Source: Sipunculus nudus
Lineage: Eukaryota; Annelida; Sipuncula; Golfingiida; Sipunculidae
Length of the DNA: 64,000 nucleotides
Assembly (NCBI GenBank): GCA_026874595.1
Contig: CM049314.1
Location: 69,328,300 to 69,392,299 of the forward strand
Direction of reading: 5' to 3'
The position numbers were made by a program, and so were the translations under genes. The notes beneath the pieces are model-generated. The model was not told the DNA's origin. It did not search any database and saw only the letters and a program-made list of their open reading frames with translations. Below, piece by piece: positions 13,823 to 26,706 of this stretch (the first letter of the stretch is position 1; every line of letters begins with the position of its first letter).

Positions 13823-16800
13823 CCTTCTTAATCATGTAAATGCTAAAATAATTGAAATATGCATCTATAATTATATAATTATGATCATATTATATTATAA
13901 TATTATATTATTTTATGATGTAATGTCTATATTTTATTTAGGCACTTCGTAAGAAAAAGTCCATGGTCAATTTTCCTCACCATTCAAGATTGCTGGAGGG
14001 CATAGCTGAATTGGACAGTGAATGTGATTCATCCTTGAACATCCTTTCCATAGATACCGACAGACCTGTCAGACAAACTGGTATCTGTCTTATTTAATTA
14101 TGCATCAACTTAAATGACTACTTATGTAAATTTATTTTAAATTATTCATTCAAATTATGTAAATTTATACTTTAATTTATATCATTTGATAAAGTTTGGT
14201 ATAGTCTAATGATTCAAACCTTGGAGCCACATTTCAATTTGTTTGAAAAAGGAATATATACATGCCATTTTAAGGATTATATATGTAACCTTACGTATAC
14301 ATATATATGCATAATTTGTAAAACTGATTTATCAAACTTCGCTATACTATTATAAAATCATGCATGAATTGATTATATTTCTTCTGATTAAAAGTAGACT
14401 TGCAACTGACCACTATTACACAAGTCTTCTTCCATTATTCCCAAGTGCAAGCTTATAATAAAGTTTTATATTATACTGTTAAGTCAAACTGATCTGTCAA
14501 GTTTATATATATATGCACCCAAACAGGCACATGTTTATGTATACAAACAGCTCATACCTTTTAAATTTAGGAGAGATGTTTAACTGCCTTGGAATAGATC
14601 CAGCAGATGTAAAGCCAGAGAATCTAACCGTCGATCAGTTGAGGAAAATAGTTTCTCGAATTGGAACACCAATTGAAGGTATTACTTTTGAAATTTGTAC
14701 ATTTTCTTTACCAATGATATATATACTTACAATAATGTACAAACTGAAAGTCAACTGAGCTATAGCAATTGGTCTATTGGTCTATCTTTCTTCCATCAGG
14801 CCGACCAGCTGTCTGTCTGTTAGGAGGGCACAAATTGTAACCATTACACCTTTCTTACTGTACATCCAGGGAGATCTAGGCCAATCTCTGTGGAAAACCT
14901 TTTGAAAAGGGTCATGGTGACCTATATTTTGCGACATTCAGGCTAAAAACATGATTTTGAGCACTCAGTCAGTCAGATGGGGCACAAATTGTATCCCCTA
15001 GGCCTAGAATCTTCTATCATTACATCCATAGAGGTCCATAATAAATCTTATTAGAAACCCAATATCAGGTCACTGTGACCCATAGCCTCTGAGCTTAGAA
15101 GTATCCCCCCAGAATCATTAAACATTTGATACAAAAGCTGTAGTATCTGAATAAAAAATGCATTGATCACTATGATTCATTGCATTCATATTAAGTGTTT
15201 CATCAGTTCCTGCAAACTGGTGGCACCACCTGTTTTTTATGCCCCCGCCACAAAGTGGCCGGGGCATATAGTTTTACCCATGTCCGTCATTCCGTCATTC
15301 CGAAATCAAACAGTTGTACGGCTTTTATTTCACAATGCCTGCAGATATTGGCCTGATTTTTGGTGTGTGGGCAGATAATGACCAGTTACAGATCGAGTTT
15401 GCGTTTTGTCCAGGTTGACCTACTTTTGACCGTTTTACGGCTCATAAACTTAGAAAAATTCATGAAAAATATAAATTTTCATGACAAATACACATGTACG
15501 GACTTTTTTTATGCAGTGCCTGCAGATACTGGCCTGATTTTTGGTGTGTGGGCAGATAATGACCAGTTACAGATCGAGTTCGCGTTTTGTCCCGGTTGAC
15601 CTACTTTTGACCGTTTTACGGCTACTTAACTTAGAAAATTTCATGAAAAATAGAAATTTTCATGACAAATACACATGTAGGCTACAGATTATTTTTCGCA
15701 GTGCCTGCATATATTGGCCTGATTTTTGGTGTGTGGGCAGATAATGACCAGTTACAGATCGAGTTCGCGTTTAGTCCCAGTTGACCTACTTTTGACCGTT
15801 TTACGGCTCCAAAACTTAGAAAATTTCATGAAAAATAGAAATTTTCATGACAAATACAAATGTACGGACTTTTTTTCGCAATGCCTGCAGATATTGGCCT
15901 GATTTTTGGTGTTTGGGCAGATAATGACCAGTTACAGATTGAGTTCGCATTTCGTCCGGGTTGACCTACTTTTGACCGTTTTATGGCTCCTAAACTTAGA
16001 AAAATTCATTAAAAATAGAAATTTTCATGACAAATACACATGTACAGCAGTTTTTAGCCCTCAGCTCATAGGCTGATGGGCTATTTTTGTCACCCAAGCT
16101 GTCCGTCTGTCCGTCCGTCCATCTGTCTGTCCGTCCGTCCATTCCACGTCTGTTAACTTTTACCTTGTGAGCGGAATATCTCTGAAAGGGTTCACCGTTG
16201 GAAATTTATTTCATCAGTGAAGATGTATATCGATAAAATCTCGGTCAAGTTCGAAGATGGGTGACCTTGACCCATTTTTCTACATTTTATAGCTGATTAT
16301 AGAAAAACACTCAGAAGTTTATATCTCAGGAACCATTGTGTGGATTTTCACAAAACTTACTATGATCATTGGGACTGATGGTCTGTATGTGCTGCACAAT
16401 TTTGGTGGCGCCACCTGCAATTTCTGATTTTTTAATGAAATTTTATCGGATTTTTTTTCAATTTTGGCCTTTTGTGCAGGATATCTCCAAAGGTATTCAA
16501 CACAGGAACTTCATTTCTTCAGTGCTATTGCATTATATTTACAAAATCTTGGTCAAGTTCAAAGATGGGTGATCTTGACCTACTTTTCAAGGTCACAGAG
16601 CTTGGAATAGAAAAAAACTTAGGAGCTTATTTCTCAGGAAGCATTTGGTGGATTGTTATGAAACATGGTATATACCTCTCCAATTTAAATTTATAAATGA
16701 TTATCAACTTTTGCTAATATTCTAGTTTCGCAATGCAATGCTTACAGATACTGGCCTATAATGTTTGGTCTGTGGCCACATAATGACCATTTACAGATCG

Positions 16801-19800
16801 AGTTCGCGTTTCGTCCCAGTTAACCTATTTTTCACCATATGACAGATCCTGAACATAGAAAATTTCATGAAAGACAGAAATTTTCATGAAAAATGCACAT
16901 ATATGGACTTTTTTTCACAATGCCTGCATATACTGGCCTGATTTTTGGTGTGTTGCTTGATAATGACCCTTTACAGATTGAGTTTGCATTTTGCCCTTGT
17001 TGACCTACTTTTCACCATACAACACCTCCTGAACTTAAAAAAATTTTACAAAATTTAACAAATGTTTCTAATTTGCCCCAGGCGGGGGCATTCGTGTCGT
17101 TCTGACACATCTAGTTTTTATTAATTTTTACACATTTTTTTTCCATTTTTTAGACCTTCAAATGCAGTAGTCGTCCGTTAACAGGGCACAAATGGTCACT
17201 GTTTTACCTAAATCTTCTAACTTGACATCAAAAGAGGGCCATGAAAAATATCCTTGATAATCTGAAATTAGGTCTCTGTTACCCATATCCTATGAGCTAT
17301 GAGGCTCATAAGGTCCGCCCAAGATTAATTATAAATTTGATACAATAGCTAATGTATCTGAATTACAAATGCATTGATCATCATGATCTTTTGCATGCAG
17401 ATTGATCATGGAGTGTTTCATCAGTTCCTGCAGACTGGTGATGCCACGTATATTTTTAGCGAACCTGTGAGCTTATTCGATGGTTTGGTGTCATCCGTAG
17501 TCTGTACGTTAACCCATTAGGAGTTAGCATCACCAATTTTTATGCAAAAAATTAGTCATCTAAAAAAAAACTCTATTGTATTTTGCATTATTTTTTTACT
17601 AACTGCATTTTCTTAGATTTTATAGGGAAAAAGCTAAAAAAAAACATTTAAAAATATTCTTCTCTGAAATGTTCAGCCAAATTATCCAATATTTCACAGA
17701 AATAATCCCAGAAATTATCTCTCTCAAGTTTGTTTGAATGGTTCCAGTTAGGTGATTTTTGGCTGAGTTATGGGATGTTGAACTTCATCATCTGTCCAAA
17801 AAAGCATACTAAAATTACAATCTCAGAATAGGCTGGAGCTATCATCACCAAATTTTATGCCAATGTTGGTCATATGAGTCATATCTGACATTGAGGTATT
17901 GGTGGCGCCACCTGCATCGGCCTTCTTTGTACAGTAATCATCAGTGCTTGTATCATACTGAGGGCTACAAAGTACTTCATCTCTGAAACCATGTGGCCAA
18001 ATTGTTTGATATCACACAGAAATAATCCTAGGATAGTGCTTTCTGAATTTTGTTCAAATGGTCTCAGTGACTTTTGGCCAAGTTATGGGAAGCTGAATTC
18101 AGTCATATGGCATAACAGCCCATTATAGCACAGTGGCTACAAAGATCCTCTTCTCAAAAACTACTGAGCCAAATTCTTAAATCTGACACATTAATTATCC
18201 TCAGATGTTGATAATTCAAGTTTGTTCAAATGGTTTAGGTTCAGTGCTTTTTGGCTGAGTTACAGGAAGCTGAATTTTTCAGTTTGCTGTAGCTTCCTAT
18301 TTGATTTATAAACCTGCAAAATGTTTTTCAACTGAGGCCACTGAAGTTAATTTGTTTAATATTTTACAAGAATAATCCCCTGAATAATTCTAATGATAAT
18401 TATCTTTAATGGTTCCACATGAAAAATTTTTGGCTGAATTATGGAGATTGAATTGAGTCATTAATTGAGTTACCATATATGTTAGCTGTGTGAAGCAGAT
18501 ACATCACCAGTTTATCAGCATCAATTACATCATGCAACTAGACATTTAGATTTCACGTTATATAGCATGGCAGACTGCCAACTATTTCAGATTTGGCAAC
18601 AGGCCAAAGGTCAGCCTGAATCTATTTATAGCTTTTGCAGACTGGCAACTGTTTTCAGATTAGGCAACAGGTCAAGATCTCACTCAGCGCAGCCAGGTAT
18701 AGGTCAAGAGTTCCTTCAGTGCCGTAGCTGCATTTTATTTATAGCTTTGTCAGACTGCCCACTGTATCAGATTTGGCACCAAAGGCCAGTCTGGATCTAT
18801 TTATAGCTTTGGCAAACTGCCAACTGTGTCAGATTATGCAACAGGTCAAGAATTCACACAGTGCAGCCAGGTACAGGTCAGAAGTTCACTCAGTCTAGCC
18901 AGGTGCAGGTCAAAAGTTCACTCAGTGCAGTAGCTTGTGCAGCAATTTGTCACAGTTCACTCTGGGCAACTGCCTTTCTCACCTAAGCCTGGTCAGCCTA
19001 GTGCATCAAACTCAAGAGAATTTTGATGTATTAGCCTGATATTTTGACCTGTCTATGCATCTTTGATGGTGTTCTCATTCACAAGACAGGTGTTGCCACC
19101 TACAATGACAGTGTATGTGCCTGCTTATAACTCCAGAGGAATTTGATATATCAGCCTGAAATTTGGCATATTTATACATATCATAAAGGTTTGTCATATA
19201 CAAGACTGGTGGCACCACCTACAATAATTTTTAGCTCAGCTGACTATAAGTTAAATTTGGCATACAGTTTGATGTCTCCAAAACCCCCTACCATGCCAAG
19301 AATTTGATCACTAGGACTTAATTCCTTCGAGATATTAATGAAAAACTTCATTTTCCATTAAAAACCCATTCTTACACTTTAAGACTGCCTAATATCAAAA
19401 CCACTGATCTGACTTTAATCATATATAATATACATATTTTTCTTTACATTTGCTATGCACATGCCAGAAATGATGTCAGTATTGCGTAATCGTTTTAAGT
19501 TATGGGCCCAAACATAATGCACTTTTTAAAAAATCAAGAAATGTATTTACTCCCTTAACAAGAGGATTGCTGAAGCTAGAGATTTTTGTCAGGGATGTAA
19601 CATTATTTAATCAAGATTCAATTGAATACCCAAAATTAGTTCTGAATTTTTCAAATTTTATAAGTTTTTAGTATAAATATAAAATTAGTCTTTAAATTTT
19701 GCCCAACTTTGACCATTGCACGTTTGTTTCCTGAGAGCACTGTTGATATAATTTTCATATCATGCACACATAAGGATTTCATCTTTGTATTTTAGAAAGC

Positions 19801-22710
19801 TGAAAGAAATTGGCCAAATATTGTAGGCTTTATTAATGTTTTTATGAGACAGTGTCAGACCCAGGCTAGCTAGCCCCTCTTCAGTCACCTGTATGTTGAC
19901 CTTGTTGACCTTTCATCAAATTATGCATGCTTGAGGCGAGACATACACTGGGGCAGCCAGGCAGCTAATGCCCAGCCACAGTTGATCAAGGTGTCAAACC
20001 CAACTCATCTAATAGTTATTTTGAAAAACAACATAACAATAAACAATAAATTAATAAATTTATATTGGTTTTTAATAACAAATTAAAGAAAAATTAATTG
20101 AAAGGAATTTGTTAGTTGATGAGTAACAGAAAATTAACTTGCAGTTACTGATGATGTAAGAATCTTGTATGGATGGATAGAATGTTAATGTCAGTGTTAT
20201 TCCAAATAACACCATGCAGTCACCTATGGTATTTTTCAGTTCAATTTTAATGATAAAAAAATAAATCATATTATTCATTACTAATCATTAGGGATCATAT
20301 GAAGGAAATTAATGATAGACAAAGATGCATTTGATAATATTAATCTAGATTCCTACTGTGCCTAGTGTGTAGATTGATGTGAAAGTAGTCCAAAGTGAAT
20401 ATATTACATTTATTTTTTTTAATATAAATAAAAGCCATAAAACCAGGTACTTATGATCATTTTTTAAATTTGTGAATTTTTTATATTCTGGATTCTCAAC
20501 ATCATTGTTTGGCTAAAACTGAATAAATACTAGACATGGTGCAAATGCTTTGCAAATGTATTTGAATACGAATATGAATATGTACTGCATTAAAAAATTT
20601 TATTGCATAAGAATTGGAATTCAGGTAAAAATGAAAGTATTTGAATACCAGTGCAGATACTTTCAAAAATGTATTCATGAATGCATTCATGAATATATTC
20701 TATAATATTATTTCAATAATCATTTCAGTTATATTTTACTTTAAAAAATCATATGATTTTCTTATTATTTTTTAATAAAAATTATATTGGCACAATATTT
20801 GTTATTAAATTTTAATAAATAGTTAAACTCTTTTATTATATGTGCTGCTTATAAGTTATATGGCCAAGTCAAAATCTGTGTGACAATAGCACTCCATTTG
20901 TTAATAAAATAAATGAAATCAATCCTCTTCCCTGTCTCCAAAGATACTATCAAAATCATACATAAGCTTAACACTAACAACTCATAATAAAGCTTATATT
21001 TATTACCACACAAAACAAGCATGTGCCTCTTTCCCAAATCATATTTTTTATCATATATAACAACTGAGCGCCGTGACCCATGGGTCCCTTGTTTTTTATT
21101 ACCTATTTGATGGAGGTAACCGCCTCCATTTTTAATGCTAACTTAACTACGTATATGTACATCTGCAGAAAGCCATTCCAGTTTTGGACTATGTGACAGG
21201 GCAGTATCACACACTTCCTCTCATTTTAGATCTTGGCATCAACCAGGCCCGGTGTCTACTGCACCTGCCGTCCCTGGGTGCATAATCATCCCCATTGCAG
21301 GGTCATACCACCAAGGAACCCCAAAAAGGCGCACTCGTTTGTGAGTCAAACATGGCCGTTGGGCACAGCCTTTCCATTAAGCCTGCAGAGTGCACACATT
21401 GGGTGGGGGTCGGCCATGAAAATTCTCACCGCCTCGGCTGAGATTCAAACTCACAATCTCCCGGTTTGAATCCTGTGCTCTATCACAGAAGCCTTTCTTC
21501 TGAGCTAAACTTAAAGAAACCCTGAACATTCTTGCGTAATTTGACTTGCCAATAGAGAAAAATTTCTCAGTATGCCTACTCACTAATTAGGTTTCATCCA
21601 ATAATGTATATTGAAAGTATTCTATCAGTAGTAGAGTAATAACCAGTCTACAATGCATTTATAAAAATTTGATATAATAGATTATTAAGTGTAATCAGTT
21701 ACAGTTATAGTTTTATTCTCTATAACAATCAAAAATATAACAAGCACTCGTGCTGAAATTTAATCTTGTTTCTATATGATCAACGTAAAATTAAACACTT
21801 GGTTTATTGTAAAAATTATGCATCAAAATAAGAGACCAAAAATTACATATATTAATATATATGAATAAGGTCACAGTGACTTATTTTCTACAAGCTGTTA
21901 CTGAGTGTTAGCCAAAAATTTCATTTTTGTCCCCCACTTCCTCAGAAATGTTGATATTGATTTGGGTTTGTCTGTCTGTTTGTCCATCAGGTTTACATTT
22001 CCGTGTGATAACTTTCCTAAATATTATCAGGTTCTATTCAAATTTGAGTTTGTGATTGCTCTCACGCATACCTTGGTTCGAATAAGTTATGGAGTGTCTG
22101 TCTGTAAATTTTTTATCACCAGCTCAAAAACAAACAAAAAATTTTACATTTATCCCAATTCACTACAAAAATTGTGAAATGTGGAGACATCCTAAGGGCC
22201 CAATAAAAACTAAAACACAGGCACCATGACATGTGGAGACATCTTCAGGGGACAATAAAAACTAAAACATATTGGGAATGTAAGCATGAAGATCACAGTC
22301 AGCTAAAATAACAAGAGGTGGAAGCGGGGGACATAAATTCCAGGAATTTTCTTGTTACTATTGAAACCAGTAGCAAATGTTCAATCATGACCAGTATCAT
22401 CATCACTGGTGTTGAATCCAGACAATTTTGCACCTAGTGACCCCTACCAATCATCTACCTCCACATAGGTAATTAGGTCACCATGACCTCATTTAGATAA
22501 ATACAGGCATCTGTACAGTGCCCCTTAGAACAACTAGTACCAAACACATAAATCCATCTAGTAACACACTGTAGCTTATACCAAATAGTCAATCAGCTGA
22601 GCGTCATGACCCATGGGTCACTTGTTTGTGTTTGATAACATATTCCATTTTACTTTGAAAAAAGGTTTAAATTTTAAATGTGAATGAATTTATATATATA
22701 TATATATATA

Positions 22711-22747
<37 letters not shown>

Positions 22748-23708
22748 GTTGATTTATACATGACTATGCCAAACAGGCTGTATAATGAATAATAAAATTT
22801 ATAAAGTGACTTTTTTTTACGATTTAAGGAAAAGGCTCCAGAAGCACATGGGGTAATAGCGATGCAAAGCCACCATACTGGCCAGAAAATATTCCATTTG
22901 TTAGTCCAACTGCTCTAGGTATGCCACATTTCTACTATTATTATTTTTGTGCATAACACACACATATGTAAAAGATGATTTAAATAGATAAATACCTTAT
23001 TTATATATTTAGATATTTGTATACATAAAGATCACAAAACAAGATTAGTTTTATCTTAACACTTACAAGAAATAACCAATATATATATAATTTGGATATT
23101 TGAAATATTCTGCCGTATCTTAACAGGGCACCATTCACATACCATATCTACCCCTTCATACATGAATTAGGTATACATCCAGAAATTAATTGTTGAATGA
23201 CCAATGCCCAATAAATGTTGATAAAATAAATCCACACTTATAATCAAATATAGGGGTATGGCTATTAAAGAAAACTATATATTATCATTCATATTTCATA
23301 TCAAGACCGAGAAAAGAAGAAGAAGTTTCTGCAGAGGCAACAGCTGACTGACATTGTTTGTGCTTGGAAAAATGCATATGATGAGGTAGCCAGGTATTTG
23401 TATATTGTAAAGTAAGCCAGTTAAAATATGTATTCAATTATTTATATAAACCTAACCACCTGTGTATTGCTTATAAATGCCTACCTTACTTGCCTAAATT
23501 AATTCTTACTGCATGGTCTTTTTACTTGATTGATTAAGTAAAGTGTTTCATGAGCCAAGTATATGTGCACTGGAATTGCACTTAAGACCACAGAAATGTA
23601 GGAACATGGTGCCCGGTATAAACTTAACACATATCAACTGTATATGAATGTGCGTCCACCATCTTTCTTTGGCCTGAATAACGTTTCCAGATTGAAAAGC
23701 CAAAAACA

Positions 23709-23779
<71 letters not shown>

Positions 23780-24907
23780 TTATTTATTTATTTAATTAAG
23801 ATAGTGTATACAGTCAAGCCCGCTTATTGTCATGTCGATGGTGCATGCATAAATTATGATAATAATCGGGATGTGACATTATGCGGGCTTCAACATCCAT
23901 GTCCTTTTGAGTCATTGAAGGAGCGTTATGTCTCAAACGATATTTAATAAATAGTCTACAAAAAGAAAACAGAACCGTTTATGAATATTTTTAATGCACA
24001 ATGGCATATAAAATTACGTTTATGCGCACCTGACAATTTATTTCCTGTCAGTTTTGCTCCGCATGCGGCAATAACTGACAAAATCCAACTTGCCAACAGA
24101 AAGAGACGTAGCGTCTGGGTCATGAGGTCAAATGTCTGGAAACATGCGGCACAGTTATAACGTTATGCCTAGGCAAATTATTTTACTAAATATTTATTTC
24201 CACGACTATTGCGCCTTATTTTCCGGATATCTTATTAATAACTCAAACTTCCATGATAGTCTTTATGATAGGACTGTTAGGGAGCGGGCATCGTCATGCC
24301 ATTGTCAACTTTCTGAAGTTTCGCCGCGACTGAGGTTTTGAACCGGGTATCTCCTCCAGGCCTCACAAAACCTCCAGCTTTTTCGTGGACCCTTAAAGAG
24401 GATTTCCTGGCGTAAGCAACATTTAGATCTAGTGCTTCATATCATTTCGGCGAAACGTCACCGAGGTGTAAACCACGGCCTTGCAAAGGCTGGGAGTTCA
24501 TTATGTATGACATGTGATGGCAAACATCGCCCTTGTTAACATTAGAAGAAACTCGGTGAACTGGATTACCGTGGTACCTTTAGACGTTAATTAGTTAATT
24601 GACGGGGAGTGACCCGCATGCATCACTGCCTGCTGCACACAGGCAGTGATCGTTCGATACGCCTGACCGATTACAGGCTCTTGGCCTCGTTGATCGCCTT
24701 GTTGGCGTCTGATGTGATAATAACTGCGAACTGGTATCACTGCCAAGAGTTTCAAGCATGACAATAAACGGGTTTATGACAATATTCCATGACATTAAAC
24801 GGTCAGATTTACCATTATTTATATAGGAAATGGTTTTGAATTTCAGATTAATGTGACAATAAACGGGATTTTCTATTAACCGATATGACACAAAGTGGGC
24901 TCAACTA

Positions 24908-24946
<39 letters not shown>

Positions 24947-26670
24947 GGTAGTGTTACCCTCCGATGTAAAGTGCTCTATGGCCTACAAGCTAGGCCAGAG
25001 CGGTATAACTCTGAAGAAAAACAACATCCTGAAATCCTGAAACTAACCTGACCTGCACAGATTTCTTAGACGTAACATTTGACCTCCAAAATGACGTCTT
25101 CTACCCTTACAGAAAACCAAACAATGACCCTCTCTATATCCACGCACAATCCAATCACCCCCCAGCTATCATTAGGCAGATACCTATGATGATCAGTAAA
25201 CGTGTTTCTGACAACTCCTGCAATAAAGAGCTATTTATGAAAGCCAAACCCATGTATGATGAAGCTTTAGCAAAAAGCGGGTTCTCAGAAAGCTTAAAAT
25301 ATGTTGAACCAACAGTGAAAAGCAAGAGAAACAGGAAAAGGAAAATAATATGGTTTAATCCACCCTACAGCCGTCATGTAAAAACCAACATTGGCAGAAA
25401 ATTCATGAAACTAGTTGAAAAACACTTCCCTCAACATCACAGGTACCACAGGTTATTCAACAGGAACAATTTGAAAATTAGCTACAGCTGTCTACCCAAC
25501 ATGTCTAACCTGATCAGCAAACATAATATGAAGGTTCTAAATTCTGACAATGCTGTGAATGCACCCCAAAAACAATGTAACTGCCGTAAAAAAGACGAAT
25601 GTCCTATGAATGGTCAATGTCAGCTGAAATGCATTGTCTATAAAGCAACAGTTAGAACAGACAATGACGTGAAACACTACATAGGTTGTACTGAAGGTGA
25701 TTTCAAGACAAGATATAATAACCACAAGCAATCCTTTCGGAACAGATCCCACGCTAAAAACACTGAACTGTCTAAACACATTTGGTCACTAAAAGACAAC
25801 AATATCAATTACAAGCTCTCCTGGGAAATATCTGCCAAGGCAGCACCTTACTTCTGTGGGACTAGGAAGTGTGATCTCTGCTTGTCTGAAAAGCTACTTA
25901 TAGCTACGGCCCCCCCTGGATCATTGTTGAACTCAAGAGCTGAAATTCTCTCCAAGTGCCGCCATCAAAACAAATTCACCCTGAAATATTTTAAAACCTA
26001 GCATTCGTACTAATTTCAGCGTGCCCCCTTAACCCCCCCCCCCCCCCCAACGAGGATCCGCTGGGCAGACTCATTTGTTCAGGTAGTTGTTCTCTCACTA
26101 CTGGCTCGTGGAGTCCATTGGATGACAGGAAAGTTCTACTTTTCCTGGTCTAATGGGCTTTACGACCTTCAGCTAGGAGACTTGCACCACTTGGTATGGG
26201 TATAGTATATTTGCCTTTTATATTGTATATTTGCCTTGTATATTGTGTATTTTCACAGTATATGTGTATTTTTATCATATCATATGTATACTACTGATAT
26301 TTACACTGCTTCCAAGGCCCTATTAGAAATCATTTCAATATGCTGATTGAGCATCCTGGTTATATCTTTGTATTATATTTACTATTTACTACATTATATA
26401 ACCTCTTTGCCCTGCCCTGTTATGTTCCAGTATCGCACGTGTACCCCGACCAATCCTATTGTGCACCCGAGAACAATAGGATCAGTGTCAGTCTTTCACA
26501 TGCCCCCCCCCCCCCCACCCGAATCGCACAAAGCATAATCTCGTAATCTCGTAAAGTCTCGGCTTTTCAAACCACGACGTTAGCTTCATTCTAACCACAT
26601 TCACCTGATGATCGGGTCGCATCCCGTGAAACAGTCTGTTGTGAATTAACAGTGTTGTTTTTCTTCAGAG

Positions 26671-26706
<36 letters not shown>

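Larger units (their letters stand above)
24944..26690 (+). mobile_element. 5'-truncated Penelope-like retroelement
   Basis: It consists of an inverted copy of its own 3' end (24944-25018, reverse complement of a stretch like 2590-2664), then an open frame encoding the RT C-terminus and endonuclease (25033-26001), then a 3' region with a hammerhead-like core (26605-26632). Inverted end pieces are typical of Penelope-like elements. TA runs bound it on both sides. A related 3'-end fragment lies at 2297-2664. Confidence 0.75.

Noticed and set aside
15163-15744. Three overlapping frames with a shared WPDFWCVGR-type peptide
   Set aside because: The shared peptide comes from the ~181 bp tandem units of repeat R3, not from a gene family.
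24595-24891. 98-codon minus-strand frame inside the pogo-like element
   Set aside because: No transposase motifs (no DDE/D context or helix-turn-helix) and it overlaps the terminal repeat; the element is called non-autonomous.
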